From: JALZAH01 sp051000755
Lineage (GTDB): Bacteria; Actinomycetota; Acidimicrobiia; Acidimicrobiales; Palsa-688
Direction: 5' to 3'
Assembly: GCA_051000755.1 (NCBI GenBank)
Contig: JBPCNZ010000083.1
Span: 1-24,631 of the forward strand
Length of the DNA stretch: 24,631 nucleotides
A program made the translations under genes and the position numbers. Below, one piece after another: positions 1-8,077 of this stretch (position 1 is its first letter; each line of letters starts with the position of its first letter). Below the pieces are notes generated by a model. That model was not told the DNA's origin. It searched no databases and was given only the letters and a program-made list of their open reading frames with translations.

Positions 1-43
1 GCCCGGAAAAGAATCCACCCCGTAAACCCACCCGTGGGCGCGT

Positions 44-1549
44 TTGGCCAACCCCGCCAAAGAGGGGATACGGGCAGCCGGCGGGTTCCCGCTGGAGTTC
101 GTGACGATCGCGGTGAGCGACGGCATCTCGATGGGACACGAGGGTATGCGGGCGTCGCTGGTAAGCCGAGAGGTCATCGCCGATTCGATCGAGACGATGA
201 TGCACGCCGAGCGATTCGACGCTTTGGTTGCCCTCGCCGGATGCGATAAGTCATTGCCCGGGATGCTGATGGCCGCCGCCCGGCTCAACCTGTCGGCGGT
301 GTTCCTCTACGGCGGAACGATCCTGCCCGGGCGGCTACGCGATCAGGCCCTCGACATCGTGAGCGTGTTCGAGGCAGTTGGCGCCCGAGCCGCAGGCGCG
401 TTGACCGACGAAGAGCTCAGCCTCATCGAACGCAATGCTTGTCCAACCGAAGGCAGCTGTGCGGGCATGTTCACCGCCAACACCATGGCTTCGGTGGCCG
501 AGGCGTTGGGTATGAGCCTGCCCGCCAGCGCCGCGGCACCGGCCGTGGACCGTCGTCGCGATGACTTCGCCTACGCGTCGGGCCAGGCCGTCATTCATCT
601 CCTCGAGCTGGGGCTCCGGCCCCGCCAGATCATGACCAAGGAGGCGTTCGAGAACGCCATCGCGATCGTGATGGCCTTGGGCGGTTCCACCAACGCGGTG
701 CTGCATCTGCTCGCCATCGCACACGAGGCGCGCGTCGACCTGACCTTGGACGACTTCGACCGTGTGGGGCGGCGCGTCCCGCACATCGCGGACACCAAAC
801 CTCACGGCCTCTACCACATGAGCGACATCGACCGGATCGGCGGCCTGCCGGTGGTGATGCGGGAGCTTCTCGATGCTGGGCTGCTCCACGGTGACTGCCT
901 AACCGTCACCGGACGCACCATGGCTGACAACCTCGCCGACCTCGACCCACCCGCACCCGATGGCCAAGTGGTCCACCGTTTAGGTCAGCCCATCAACGCT
1001 GAGGGGGGAATTGCCATCCTGCGCGGATCTCTTGCCCCTGACGGGGCGGTGGTCAAAGTGGCGGGCATGGACGACCTGCGCTTCGAGGGAACCGCCCGGG
1101 TGTTCGAAGGCGAGGAGGGCGCCATGGACGCCATCCTCGCCGGAGGTGTCTACCCTGGCGATGTCGTCGTCATCCGCTACGAAGGCCCCAAGGGCGGGCC
1201 GGGGATGAAGGAGATGCTGGCGGTGACCGGCGCCATCAAGGGCGTCGGCCAGGGCATGAATACGGCTTTGGTCACCGACGGCCGGTTCTCTGGTGGCACA
1301 CACGGCTTCTGCGTCGGCCATGTCGCCCCCGAGGCGGCCGACGGCGGCCCGATCGCTCTGGTGGCCGACGGTGATCGCATCATCATCGACGCGTCCGCCC
1401 GCAGCCTCGAACTGCTCGTCGATGACGCAGAACTTGCCACTCGCCGGTCACACTGGAAACCGCCCCCACCGCGCTACACCACCGGGGTACTGGCCAAGTA
1501 CGCCCGCCTGGCCACAGGCGCCGAACGGGGGGCCGTTACCGAGCCCTAG
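44..1549 (+). CDS. ilvD: Dihydroxy-acid dehydratase (IlvD/Edd family), N-terminus missing
   Basis: Dehydrates 2,3-dihydroxy-isovalerate and 2,3-dihydroxy-3-methylvalerate to the 2-oxo acids in valine/isoleucine synthesis; a cytoplasmic Fe-S enzyme. Family signatures in order: VSDGISMGHEGM, the GCDKSLPGM Cys (C67), the EGSCAGMFTANTM Cys (C139), LGGSTNAVLHL, a GRTMADNL-like segment, YEGPKGGPGMKEML and GRFSGGTHGFCVGH, whose Ser is the proposed catalytic base. The readable frame gives 501 residues; the family is usually about 555-570, so some 55-60 N-terminal residues are absent, including the first cluster Cys (normally in a PCN motif). The homologous frame extends back to RLA at about 41, but TAA at 23-25 closes it and no Shine-Dalgarno precedes the TTG at 44. 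Either a frameshift or sequence error lies at the window edge, or the gene is broken. Family assignment is secure; intactness is not. Confidence 0.9.
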   Translation: MANPAKEGIRAAGGFPLEFVTIAVSDGISMGHEGMRASLVSREVIADSIETMMHAERFDALVALAGCDKSLPGMLMAAARLNLSAVFLYGGTILPGRLRDQALDIVSVFEAVGARAAGALTDEELSLIERNACPTEGSCAGMFTANTMASVAEALGMSLPASAAAPAVDRRRDDFAYASGQAVIHLLELGLRPRQIMTKEAFENAIAIVMALGGSTNAVLHLLAIAHEARVDLTLDDFDRVGRRVPHIADTKPHGLYHMSDIDRIGGLPVVMRELLDAGLLHGDCLTVTGRTMADNLADLDPPAPDGQVVHRLGQPINAEGGIAILRGSLAPDGAVVKVAGMDDLRFEGTARVFEGEEGAMDAILAGGVYPGDVVVIRYEGPKGGPGMKEMLAVTGAIKGVGQGMNTALVTDGRFSGGTHGFCVGHVAPEAADGGPIALVADGDRIIIDASARSLELLVDDAELATRRSHWKPPPPRYTTGVLAKYARLATGAERGAVTEP

Positions 1550-1724
1550 CCCAATCCAGCTCCACGACATCGGCAGACCGAATGGCCGCCTTGTCGCTCA
1601 CCCCCACTCTGGCGGTGCGACAGGCATTCTCGCTGTCGATGACCTGCCACCACAGCTCATGGTCCGGCCAACCCTCACCACCCCCGGACCTGAAATGGGC
1701 CGGAGGTTGGCCTTGCCGCGGAAA
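1536..1724 (-). pseudogene. Possible C-terminal remnant of an unrecognised gene
   Basis: On the minus strand, an open stretch of 62 codons between in-frame TAG (1725-1727) and TAA (1536-1538) reads like real protein at its end, with pieces such as HELWWQVIDSENACR and SADVVELDWARAR and G/C-rich third positions. It has no ATG and no ribosome binding site, and it overlaps the last bases of ilvD tail-to-tail. I do not recognise the family. It could be the tail of a decayed gene or a chance frame. Otherwise the 306-base gap 1550-1855 holds only the presumed promoter of the TetR gene. Confidence 0.2.
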
Positions 1725-1806
1725 CTACTGACAACTTCGTGACCGATCCTCGCTTGCAACTTCCCAGCACGGGTTGGCGTCGGCGGAGTGTCGGACGTCG
1801 AGTAGG

Positions 1807-1819
1807 TTACTTCCGGTAA
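1807..1819. promoter_or_regulatory. Small dyad TTAC-N5-GTAA upstream of the TetR gene
   Basis: TTAC (1807-1810) and GTAA (1816-1819) form an inverted repeat about 37 bases before the ATG of the TetR-type regulator. Such regulators often bind short dyads in their own promoters, so this is a candidate autoregulatory operator. The arms are only four bases, so chance is a real alternative. Confidence 0.2.
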
Positions 1820-1855
1820 GTCCGTGAACGGCGTCGCCGGGAAGGTCCTCTGTCG

Positions 1856-2512
1856 ATGAACCCTGAAACCGACGTCTCCGACTTCCGCCACGGGCGGGTG
1901 CCCCGCCTGGTCCGGGAGCGCCAGGTGCTGGCCCTGGCCGAGGATCTCTTCGCCGAGCGAGGCTTCTCGGCGGCGTCGATGGACGAGTTGGCCCGGCGGG
2001 CGGGCGTCTCCAAGCCCGTGATCTACGGGCGGGTGGGCAGCAAGGACCAGGTGTTCCGGGCCTGCATGGACCGCGTCGCTGAGGACATGGCGCACAGGGT
2101 TGTCGAGGCCGTCCGCCTCGAGGTCGACCCTCGCCGTCGCCTGGTCGCCGGAGCCCGGGCCTGGTTCGACTTCATCGCCGAACGTCGGGCGCTGTGGACG
2201 GCCCTCCTCGCCGGCGGGGACACGCCGCTCGGAGCCGAGGCGGCCGAGATCCGCCGGCGCCAGGCCCGGGTCATCGCCGGCCTGCTGGCCGAGGACGCGG
2301 CCCAGACCGACACCAGGGCCCCCGAGGTGCTGATCGACGCTGTCGCCCACCTCGTCGTCGGCGCCTTCGAAGCCATCGGCCGTTGGTCTGCGGACCATCC
2401 GGAGCTCGGACCGCCGGCGCTCGGGGAGCTCTGCGCCGCCGTCCTCTTCCCCGGTCTCATCGCCCTGAACGACGGCCTTCCCGCCGGGTGGGAGCCGGGG
2501 GCCGCCACCTGA
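1856..2512 (+). CDS. TetR/AcrR-family transcriptional regulator
   Basis: A 218-residue one-component repressor-type protein. The N-terminal DNA-binding domain (about residues 20-66) is typical: ALAEDLFAERGFSAASMDELARR leads into the recognition helix AGVSKPVIYGRVGSKDQVF. The helical C-terminal part, which would bind ligand and dimerise, has the usual variability (FDFIAERRALWTALL, then a hydrophobic segment near VAHLVVGAFEAIGRW). The start is ATG 1856, with GGGAAGG at 1839-1845. It is monocistronic: its 3' end faces the minus-strand gene ending at 2582. The target is unknown and no efflux pump or obvious metabolic partner is adjacent. The small dyad at 1807-1819 may be its operator. Confidence 0.9.
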   Translation: MNPETDVSDFRHGRVPRLVRERQVLALAEDLFAERGFSAASMDELARRAGVSKPVIYGRVGSKDQVFRACMDRVAEDMAHRVVEAVRLEVDPRRRLVAGARAWFDFIAERRALWTALLAGGDTPLGAEAAEIRRRQARVIAGLLAEDAAQTDTRAPEVLIDAVAHLVVGAFEAIGRWSADHPELGPPALGELCAAVLFPGLIALNDGLPAGWEPGAAT

Positions 2513-2581
2513 CGGCGGGTCGCCAGTGCACGGTCGTGAAGTCCGTGCGCATGCCGGGGGCGGCCAGCAGAGCCATGCGCC

Positions 2582-3370
2582 TCATGGATCCCCGTACGGC
2601 AGGGTCTGGCCGTGGTGGCCCGATCGGTGGCCGGGCAGGCCCGAGGTCTGGAGGACCGCGGCGCCATCGGCTTGGGACTCGGTGTTGGAGCAGCCGCCTT
2701 CGGCCACAGACTGATAGGTGGTGACCAGGGCCGAGGGGGCGAGGGTGACACCGTCCGCTCGGCGCACCTGGAGCTGCGACCACCGGGCCCGCACCACCGG
2801 GTCGTCACACCGGGCGAACATCTCCGTCCAGACCACCGGCGAGGTCAGCTCCGTCGCATCTACCGCCAGCTCCCGCAACGTCACGTGGCGTCCGTCGACG
2901 AGGTCGGTGATCTGCGACCGCCAGTGCCCCGGGGTACCCCGGGACACGCTCAAGCGATAGGGCCGCCCCGGTTGCCAGGGCCAGATGAGGGTGTTGGGGG
3001 AGTCGACCTCGGGCAACGACGACGGGGTACCGGTCAACTCGGCGCCGGTCTCGCCGTAGCCTCCCCAGTTGACGGCGCCTCCGGGGGCGGCCGGATGCCA
3101 CTGAAGCCCGGTGTGGCCGGCGCCGACCGAGCGCCCTTCCCGTGCGAAACCGACCTGCAGGGCCCAGAAGTACAGCGAGCGGACCGCCGGTGCGCTCACG
3201 ATCTCCACGACGGCGTTGACCTCGGTCACCGCTTCGCCCGAGGTGAGCTGCCACCACAGGTGGAACGAGGAGGCCCCGTTCGGCGATGGCGGTGACCCGG
3301 TGAGGCGCACCGGTTGGCGGAAACGGGGCCAACGGAGCACCGACCCACGGTAGCGACTTTCAGGAGCCAT
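2582..3370 (-). CDS. Conserved hypothetical protein (beta-sandwich-like)
   Basis: 262 residues from ATG 3370. The frame continues upstream, but that part lies under the sigma-factor gene and has poor composition. The protein is rich in aromatic and beta-type segments: FHLWWQL, LYFWALQVGF, HTGLQWHP, AVNWGGYGETG, LIWPWQPGRPYRLSV, HWRSQITDLVDG and FARCDDPVVRARWSQL. It resembles predicted extracellular or carbohydrate-binding beta-sandwich proteins (the DUF3472 type comes to mind), but I cannot confirm that. There is no clear signal peptide. It is divergent from the ECF sigma gene, and its start lies 118 bases from the GTG chosen for that gene. Only two Cys are present. Coding status is well supported by composition; the function is unknown. 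Confidence 0.7.
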   Translation of the reverse strand: MAPESRYRGSVLRWPRFRQPVRLTGSPPSPNGASSFHLWWQLTSGEAVTEVNAVVEIVSAPAVRSLYFWALQVGFAREGRSVGAGHTGLQWHPAAPGGAVNWGGYGETGAELTGTPSSLPEVDSPNTLIWPWQPGRPYRLSVSRGTPGHWRSQITDLVDGRHVTLRELAVDATELTSPVVWTEMFARCDDPVVRARWSQLQVRRADGVTLAPSALVTTYQSVAEGGCSNTESQADGAAVLQTSGLPGHRSGHHGQTLPYGDP

Positions 3371-3401
3371 GATGCAGGTACTACGGCCGGCGCCACGAAA
3401 G

Positions 3402-3428
3402 GGAATTGGTCCGGGCCGCCCCATCGAC
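3402..3428 (+). promoter_or_regulatory. Candidate ECF-type promoter of the sigma/anti-sigma operon
   Basis: GGAATT (3402-3407), a 17-base spacer and CGAC (3425-3428) match the general GGAAyy / CGwC pattern of ECF-dependent promoters. They lie about 60-85 bases before the GTG at 3489, so autoregulation is plausible. A different TATGGT hexamer at 3478-3483 would make the mRNA nearly leaderless; the two possibilities compete. Confidence 0.25.
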
Positions 3429-3488
3429 GACCGGGAGAAACTTGCCGGCGGCGCAATCCGTTGGCCGGTCGCAGCCGTATGGTCTGGT

Positions 3489-4070
3489 GTGCGTCGCGTC
3501 GGCCTCCCTGTCGAGCAACTCCCCGACGAGACCCTCCTGGCCGGCCTCCGCGGTGGCGATGACGAGATCACGGTGGCCTTCGTCCGTCGGTTCCAGCGAA
3601 AGGTGTACGGCGTGGCCTGGTCCGTCCTCGGCGATCCCCGCCTCGCCGAGGACGTGGCCCAGCAGGCATTCGAGCGGGCCTGGCGCCACGCCCGCACCTA
3701 CGACCCCCGGCGGGGCTCGGTCAGCGCCTGGCTGACGACCATCACCCGCAACCTTGCCATCGACACCGCCCGGATGCACCGCCCCCTGCCGGTCGATCCC
3801 GACGAGTTGCTGGTCGGCATGCGGACGAGCGTCGAGTGCACCGAGGGTTCGGTGATGGCCCGGGAGTCCACCGAGGAGCTCCGGGCCGCCCTGCACCACC
3901 TGCCCCACGCCCAGGCCCGCGCCATCGTCCTGGCCGGCATCGTCGGCCTGTCCGCCAGCCAGGTGGCCGAGGCCGAGGGGATCCCGCTCGGGACGGCCAA
4001 GACCAGGATCCGCACCGCCATGCACCGCCTCCGCTCCACCCTCGTGTCCGAGGAGCCAGACGATGACTGA
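3489..4070 (+). CDS. ECF (sigma-70 family) RNA polymerase sigma factor, SigK-like
   Basis: A 193-residue ECF sigma factor that would direct RNA polymerase to a stress or envelope regulon. Region 2 is clear: LAGLRGGDDEITVAFVRRF, then VAWSVLGDPRLAEDVAQQAF and the promoter-melting segment YDPRRGSVSAWLTTITRNLAID. Region 4 follows the linker: ELRAALHHLPHAQARAIVLA, then GLSASQVAEAEGIPLGTAKTRI as the helix-turn-helix. I chose GTG 3489 because it places region 2 at the usual distance. An ATG at 3369 would overlap the start codon of the divergent gene and add an unconserved Arg/Pro-rich tail. The stop overlaps the anti-sigma start by 8 bases, so the pair is translationally coupled. The DPRRG(S)VSAWL wording is reminiscent of SigK. 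Confidence 0.9.
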   Translation: MRRVGLPVEQLPDETLLAGLRGGDDEITVAFVRRFQRKVYGVAWSVLGDPRLAEDVAQQAFERAWRHARTYDPRRGSVSAWLTTITRNLAIDTARMHRPLPVDPDELLVGMRTSVECTEGSVMARESTEELRAALHHLPHAQARAIVLAGIVGLSASQVAEAEGIPLGTAKTRIRTAMHRLRSTLVSEEPDDD

Positions 4071-4734
4071 GCAGAGCTGCGAGCAGTTCCGGGCCGCCGG
4101 CGCCGAACTGGCTCTCGGCATCCTCGACGGGTGGGAGCGCGCCGACGCCATGGCCCACCTCGAGCACTGTCCCGCCTGTCACCGGGAGCTGGTCCTCATG
4201 GCCGACCTGGCCGACCGGCTGGTGGAGTTGACGCCAGGGGCGGAGCCGCCGGCCGGATTCGAAACCCGGGTCCTGGCGTCACTCACCTCCCGCACCCGCT
4301 CACCCCCGCGGCGGCGGATAGCCGTCGTGCTCGCCGCCGCGGCCCTCGCCTTCGTGGTCGGCATCGGAGGGTGGGTGGTCGGGCACCGTGGCACCGCGGG
4401 GGGCCCATCCCTCGGTGGCGACCGGGTCGCCACCGCCGCCTTTGTCACCGGGAGCCACCAGGTGGGCCAGGTCATCGCCACCCCCGGTCCCCACCCCTGG
4501 ATCTTCATGGCCGTCGACACCGGCCTCGGTGACCAGACCATCGTGTGCCAGATCCGCGAGCGCGGCGGGGCCACCGTCACCCTGGGGTCGTTCCCGCTCT
4601 CCAACGGCTACGGCTACTGGGGCGCGCCCATCCCCCCCGGATCAACCCTCAGCGGGGCCCAGCTGATCGATGCGAGGGGCCGGATCATCGCCACCGCCTC
4701 GCTTCCCACCCCTCCGTCACCGGCGGTCCAGTGA
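4063..4734 (+). CDS. Zinc-finger anti-sigma factor (RskA-like), single TM
   Basis: 223-residue membrane anti-sigma factor, partner of the preceding ECF sigma. The N-terminal cytoplasmic domain carries the ZAS motif H32-x3-C36-x2-C39 (HLEHCPAC) in a helical setting after ELALGILDGWERADAMAHL. A basic stretch (SPPRRR) precedes one TM helix at about 86-107. The extracytoplasmic C-terminal domain (about 120-223), with segments such as HPWIFMAVDTGLG and NGYGYWGAPIPPGSTLSGAQLIDARG, resembles the RskA C-terminal sensing domain. It starts at ATG 4063 inside the end of the sigma gene. A regulated-proteolysis release mechanism is known for this family and inferred here. The separate membrane protease at 6289 is not in the operon. 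Confidence 0.88.
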   Translation: MTEQSCEQFRAAGAELALGILDGWERADAMAHLEHCPACHRELVLMADLADRLVELTPGAEPPAGFETRVLASLTSRTRSPPRRRIAVVLAAAALAFVVGIGGWVVGHRGTAGGPSLGGDRVATAAFVTGSHQVGQVIATPGPHPWIFMAVDTGLGDQTIVCQIRERGGATVTLGSFPLSNGYGYWGAPIPPGSTLSGAQLIDARGRIIATASLPTPPSPAVQ

Positions 4735-4761
4735 TAGGGCGGTCCGGAGGTGGGCGGCCGG

Positions 4762-6153
4762 TCACGGGCGTGGGGGGCGGGCCTGGCGCCCGCCGATCTC
4801 GAAGAAGAGTTGGGTGGCCGCCTGGCGGATGGCCAGGGACCAGGTCGGGTAGGCATGGGTGGTCAGCGCCAGGCGGCCGGCGAACATGCCGGAACGCATG
4901 ACCAGGGCCGGCTCGTGGATCATCTCCCCGGCCCGGGGGGCGACGACCGAGGCGCCCAGGAGGCGGCCGCCGGCCAGGTTGCGGGTCAGCCTTCGGGGCC
5001 CGACCACGAGCTTCACGAAACCCTCCGTGCGTCCGGCGGCGATGGCCCGGTCCACGCTGCTCATCGGAAGGAAGGCAACCCGGGCTCCCCGGACGGTGGC
5101 CGCCTCCGCCTCGGTCGCGCCGATGTGGGCCACCTCGGGGTCGGTGTAGGTCACGACCGGGATCCATTCCTCGCGGTACCGGCGGTAGGCGACCCTGGAG
5201 AGGGCGTTGGCGGCCGCCATCCGGCCCATCTCGTCGGCGGCGTGGGTGAGCTGCATCCGGCCGGCGATGTCCCCGGCGGCCCAGATGCTTCGAGCGCTGG
5301 TGCGCAGGTGGTCGTCGGTGCGGATGAAGCCCCGCCGGTCGAGGTCCACGCCGGCGGCGGCGAGGTTCAGGTCGGAGACGACCGGCTGCCGTCCCACCGC
5401 CACGAGGATCCGTGAACCGGACACATCCGTGCCGTCGTCGAGCCCGATCCGCACCCCGGCCGGGTCGGCGGCGGCGCCGGTCACGCTCTTGCCGGTGATC
5501 ACCCGGACGCCGCCGGCGGCGAGGGCCGCGGCCACGATCCGGGACGCTTCGGGCTCCTCGCGGGTGAGCAGGCGCGCCGCGGCCTCCACGATCGTCACCG
5601 TCACCCCGAGGCGGGCGAAGGCCTGGGCCAGCTCGGCGCCAATCGAACCGCCGCCGATCACGATGAGCGACTCGGGGCGCTCCACGAGATCGAAGACGGT
5701 CTCGTTGGTCAACACGTCGAGGTTCGCCAATCCGGGGATCGACGGGATCACGGGGGCGGTGCCGGTGGCGATCACCAGCTTCGGGGCCCGCAGCTGGAGA
5801 TGGCCGACACTCACCAGCTGTGCGGACAGCAGACGAGCCCGGCCTTCGATCACCTCGATCCCCTCGGTGCGAAGAACGGCCGCGGTCTCGGTGGCGGCGA
5901 TCTCGGCGATGGCCTGCGTGACCCGGCCCTGCGCCGTCGGAAAATCGTCGCCCTGGGCGGCCGCCTCGATGAGCGTCTTGGATGGGACACACCCAACGAA
6001 CGTGCAGTCCCCACCGACAGGCCCGTCCTGGACCATGGCCACCCGCGCCTTCCGCCGGATGGCGGCCCGGGCCGCGGCCAACCCGGCGGTGCCGCCTCCG
6101 ATGACCACCAGGTCGTAGTCCGCGACGTCGTGGCCTTGTCGCCGGAGACCCAT
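4762..6153 (-). CDS. Class I pyridine nucleotide-disulfide oxidoreductase (mercuric reductase/Lpd-like)
   Basis: 463-residue FAD/NAD(P)-dependent flavoprotein. FAD-binding Rossmann motif VVIGGGTAGLAAARAA (about 16-31); redox disulfide GGDCTFVGCVPSK with C50 and C55; second dinucleotide motif SLIVIGGGSIGAELAQAF; FAD-closing segment SIWAAGDIAG; a C-terminal dimerisation domain. It differs from true lipoamide dehydrogenase because the interface reads HAYPTWS, without the downstream His-x4-Glu dyad. It differs from true MerA in having no heavy-metal-binding N-domain and no vicinal C-terminal Cys pair. The electron acceptor is therefore unknown. The ORF starts at ATG 6153 and is divergent from the protease gene at 6289; its stop faces the sigma operon. 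No 2-oxoacid dehydrogenase or mer genes are adjacent. Confidence 0.88.
   Translation of the reverse strand: MGLRRQGHDVADYDLVVIGGGTAGLAAARAAIRRKARVAMVQDGPVGGDCTFVGCVPSKTLIEAAAQGDDFPTAQGRVTQAIAEIAATETAAVLRTEGIEVIEGRARLLSAQLVSVGHLQLRAPKLVIATGTAPVIPSIPGLANLDVLTNETVFDLVERPESLIVIGGGSIGAELAQAFARLGVTVTIVEAAARLLTREEPEASRIVAAALAAGGVRVITGKSVTGAAADPAGVRIGLDDGTDVSGSRILVAVGRQPVVSDLNLAAAGVDLDRRGFIRTDDHLRTSARSIWAAGDIAGRMQLTHAADEMGRMAAANALSRVAYRRYREEWIPVVTYTDPEVAHIGATEAEAATVRGARVAFLPMSSVDRAIAAGRTEGFVKLVVGPRRLTRNLAGGRLLGASVVAPRAGEMIHEPALVMRSGMFAGRLALTTHAYPTWSLAIRQAATQLFFEIGGRQARPPRP
4776..4794 (+). terminator. GC-rich hairpin between convergent genes
   Basis: Perfect 7-base stem GGCGGGC/GCCCGCC around a 5-base loop, 42 bases after the anti-sigma stop and inside the last codons of the convergent flavoprotein gene. 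There is no U-tract, so termination is inferred only from position. Confidence 0.3.
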
Positions 6154-6288
6154 TCCCCTCAGTCAAGCCGAGGAGGCGGACCTCCGTCCCCCGCCCGACG
6201 GGCAGCACCGTCGACTTGGTGTAGGCCGATCTCGTGGGTGAGGATCTGAGGGTGGCAGCGGCCGCCGCCGAAGCTCAGGACGTGACGG

Positions 6289-6987
6289 ATGGTGACTCCA
6301 ACACGTGGCTCGTCGGTCGCCCTCGGACGAAGGCCGTCCCCCTTCGATCTCCGCTACTTGGGGCCGAGGGGCGAGGAGGTGGCGTGGTTTGGCCCCGGTC
6401 GGGCCCGGGCCCTGGCCGGGGTGCGACTGGCCAACATCGTGCTGTTCTCCGTGGCCCTGGCCTTCGCCCTGGCCAACTGGGTCAGCCCCCCCAACCTGCT
6501 CAATCCCCCGGTGACCACGTGGCCGGTGGGCGAGCGCCATCTGGTGGTGGTGGACAAGACCGGCGACCCCGGCTGGCAGGCGGCCACCAGGCAGGCCGCC
6601 CAGAGCTGGGATGGGGCCGGGGCCGGGATCCATCTGGTGGAGGCGACGGGCACCGGTCCGTGCCGGGACGACGGGACCCGCGTCGAGCTGTGCCAGGAGC
6701 CGTTCGCGGTGCTGGCCCGCACCGACGTACCGGACATCCAGGCGATCACCCACACGGTGGTCGACGGTCAGCACCACATCCGGGGGGCGGTCATTGAGGT
6801 CTGCTCGGACTGCGACCTGAGCCCGGATCGTCAACTGGTCATCGCCACCCACGAGGTCGGCCACGCCCTGGGCCTGGTCCACAGGTTCGACCCGACCTCG
6901 GTCATGTCCCCGGTGGGCGGGTCCGACCACCCCAACGCGGCGGACGACGCCACCCTCCGGAAGCGCTACCCGCCGCCCGGGCCCTGA
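6289..6987 (+). CDS. Membrane-anchored metzincin-type zinc metalloprotease
   Basis: 232 residues. One TM helix at about 47-66 (ANIVLFSVALAFALANWV), preceded by an Arg-rich cytoplasmic segment, so the C-terminal catalytic domain should be extracytoplasmic. The zinc site is the full metzincin signature HEVGHALGLVH (H188, E189, H192, H198), with a Met-turn at SVM (M206) only eight residues on, as in matrixin-like minimal proteases. Four Cys (GPCRDD, VELCQE and EVCSDC) could form disulfides. ATG 6289 has AGGA at 6277-6280. It ends one base before the convergent IPT gene. The substrate is unknown. The short N-terminal part lacks a recognisable propeptide cysteine switch. The catalytic assignment is strong; the biological role is not visible. 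Confidence 0.85.
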   Translation: MVTPTRGSSVALGRRPSPFDLRYLGPRGEEVAWFGPGRARALAGVRLANIVLFSVALAFALANWVSPPNLLNPPVTTWPVGERHLVVVDKTGDPGWQAATRQAAQSWDGAGAGIHLVEATGTGPCRDDGTRVELCQEPFAVLARTDVPDIQAITHTVVDGQHHIRGAVIEVCSDCDLSPDRQLVIATHEVGHALGLVHRFDPTSVMSPVGGSDHPNAADDATLRKRYPPPGP

Positions 6988-6988
6988 A

Positions 6989-8077
6989 CTACCGGCCCCG
7001 AGGTCTGGCCTGAGCGTCCACGGCCAGGCAGGGCTGCACCCGACGCCGGCGCCGGTGGACGACGCAGGCCCCGGCCACCACGATGCCCACCCCGGCGGCA
7101 GGGAGGGGGAACGGCACGGGAAGGGGGCCAGGGCGCGAGGCGCGCACCATGGCGTAGTCGGGCGCAGGGCCGGGACGGTCCTGAGCCGCGATCCCTATGG
7201 CGGGGCTGAGCGGTGTCGCCGGCGCCGGGACGGGGGCCTGGACGGCGGCCGGGGCGGGTGCCGGTGCGGGCGCCGGGACCGGTGCTGGAGCCGGTGCGGG
7301 TGGGGCAGGAGCAGGCGGCGGAGCGGGAGCGGGTGCCGGGGCGGCCGGCGGCGGTGGAGCCGGGGGAGTGGGGGGCGCGGGGTTGGCGGGGGTGACGGCG
7401 GCGGGCCCGCCGGCGACGGGCGGGGCCGGTGCGATCGGCGTTGGGGAGGGGCAGGGGTAGGTCAATGTCGCCGCGTTCGACGTTCCCTGGCCGGTGGTGG
7501 CGCTCACGTTGACCTTGCCATCGGGCTCGGGCGGAGGGTGATAGACGATGATGAAGGTGTCCGACGAGACGGTGTAGGACCCGGCGGGCAGGGCCTTGGA
7601 CCCAACGGTCACGGTGGTAGCGCTCGACGAGAAGCCGGCGCCGTGGATCTCTACGGCCGTTCCCCCGTTCGTCTCACAGGCCGGGACGAGCGCATCGATG
7701 CGGGGGTGACCCTGGAGATAGGTGAAGGTGAAGGTCTCCGGGCTGGAGGCCCCCGCCACCGTTGCCACGATGTCGACGGTCCCGGAGCCCGGCGGCGCGA
7801 ACGCTTGACACTGGGTGCTCGTGCACTGCACGCCGGTGGCCGGGACCTGGTCGAACCCGACCGTGGTGGCTCCGGGGGCGAAGCCGGTGCCGGTGATGGT
7901 CACCGGGGTCCCGACCGGCCCCTCCTTGGGGGAGGTCCCGGTGACCGTCGGCCCTGGGCCCGTTGCTCTGGCCGAGGGACCAGCGGCGATCAGCACCGCG
8001 GTCGACGCCACCATGGCGCCGATCAGGGCGGCGCCGACCCGCCGGGTCCGGACCCGCTTCACCCGGGGCCGCCTCAC
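6989..8077 (-). CDS. Secreted two-domain IPT/TIG protein with Pro/Ala stalk and C-terminal anchor
   Basis: 362 residues. Arg-rich n-region plus hydrophobic core (about 14-32, ending PSARA) form an export signal. Two IPT/TIG Ig-like domains follow: about 42-118 (VTGTSPKEGPVGTPVTITGTGF) and about 124-210 (IDALVPACETNGGTAVEIHGAGF). Then comes an 80-residue Pro/Ala stalk and a C-terminal hydrophobic helix (AAGVGIVVAGACVV) followed by RRRRR. This looks like a surface-displayed adhesive or binding protein on a flexible stalk. LPAAG just before the helix is only loosely like a sortase signal, and the tail after the Arg cluster is longer than usual. The GTG start at 8077 overlaps the ftsH stop (GTGA), so it should be translated with ftsH. 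Coding of the stalk is supported by the uniform reading frame. Confidence 0.82.
   Translation of the reverse strand: MRRPRVKRVRTRRVGAALIGAMVASTAVLIAAGPSARATGPGPTVTGTSPKEGPVGTPVTITGTGFAPGATTVGFDQVPATGVQCTSTQCQAFAPPGSGTVDIVATVAGASSPETFTFTYLQGHPRIDALVPACETNGGTAVEIHGAGFSSSATTVTVGSKALPAGSYTVSSDTFIIVYHPPPEPDGKVNVSATTGQGTSNAATLTYPCPSPTPIAPAPPVAGGPAAVTPANPAPPTPPAPPPPAAPAPAPAPPPAPAPPAPAPAPVPAPAPAPAPAAVQAPVPAPATPLSPAIGIAAQDRPGPAPDYAMVRASRPGPLPVPFPLPAAGVGIVVAGACVVHRRRRRVQPCLAVDAQARPRGR

Noticed and set aside
3369..3488. Longer N-terminus for the ECF sigma factor
   Set aside because: It would overlap the start codon of the divergent gene and adds 40 residues not typical of ECF sigma factors.
4762..6153. 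Mercury resistance gene merA
   Set aside because: No heavy-metal domain, no C-terminal vicinal Cys pair and no other mer genes nearby.
7028..7120. Sortase signal (LPAAG) on the IPT protein
   Set aside because: The motif lacks the usual Thr-Gly pair and the tail after the Arg cluster is too long; a plain TM anchor explains it equally well.
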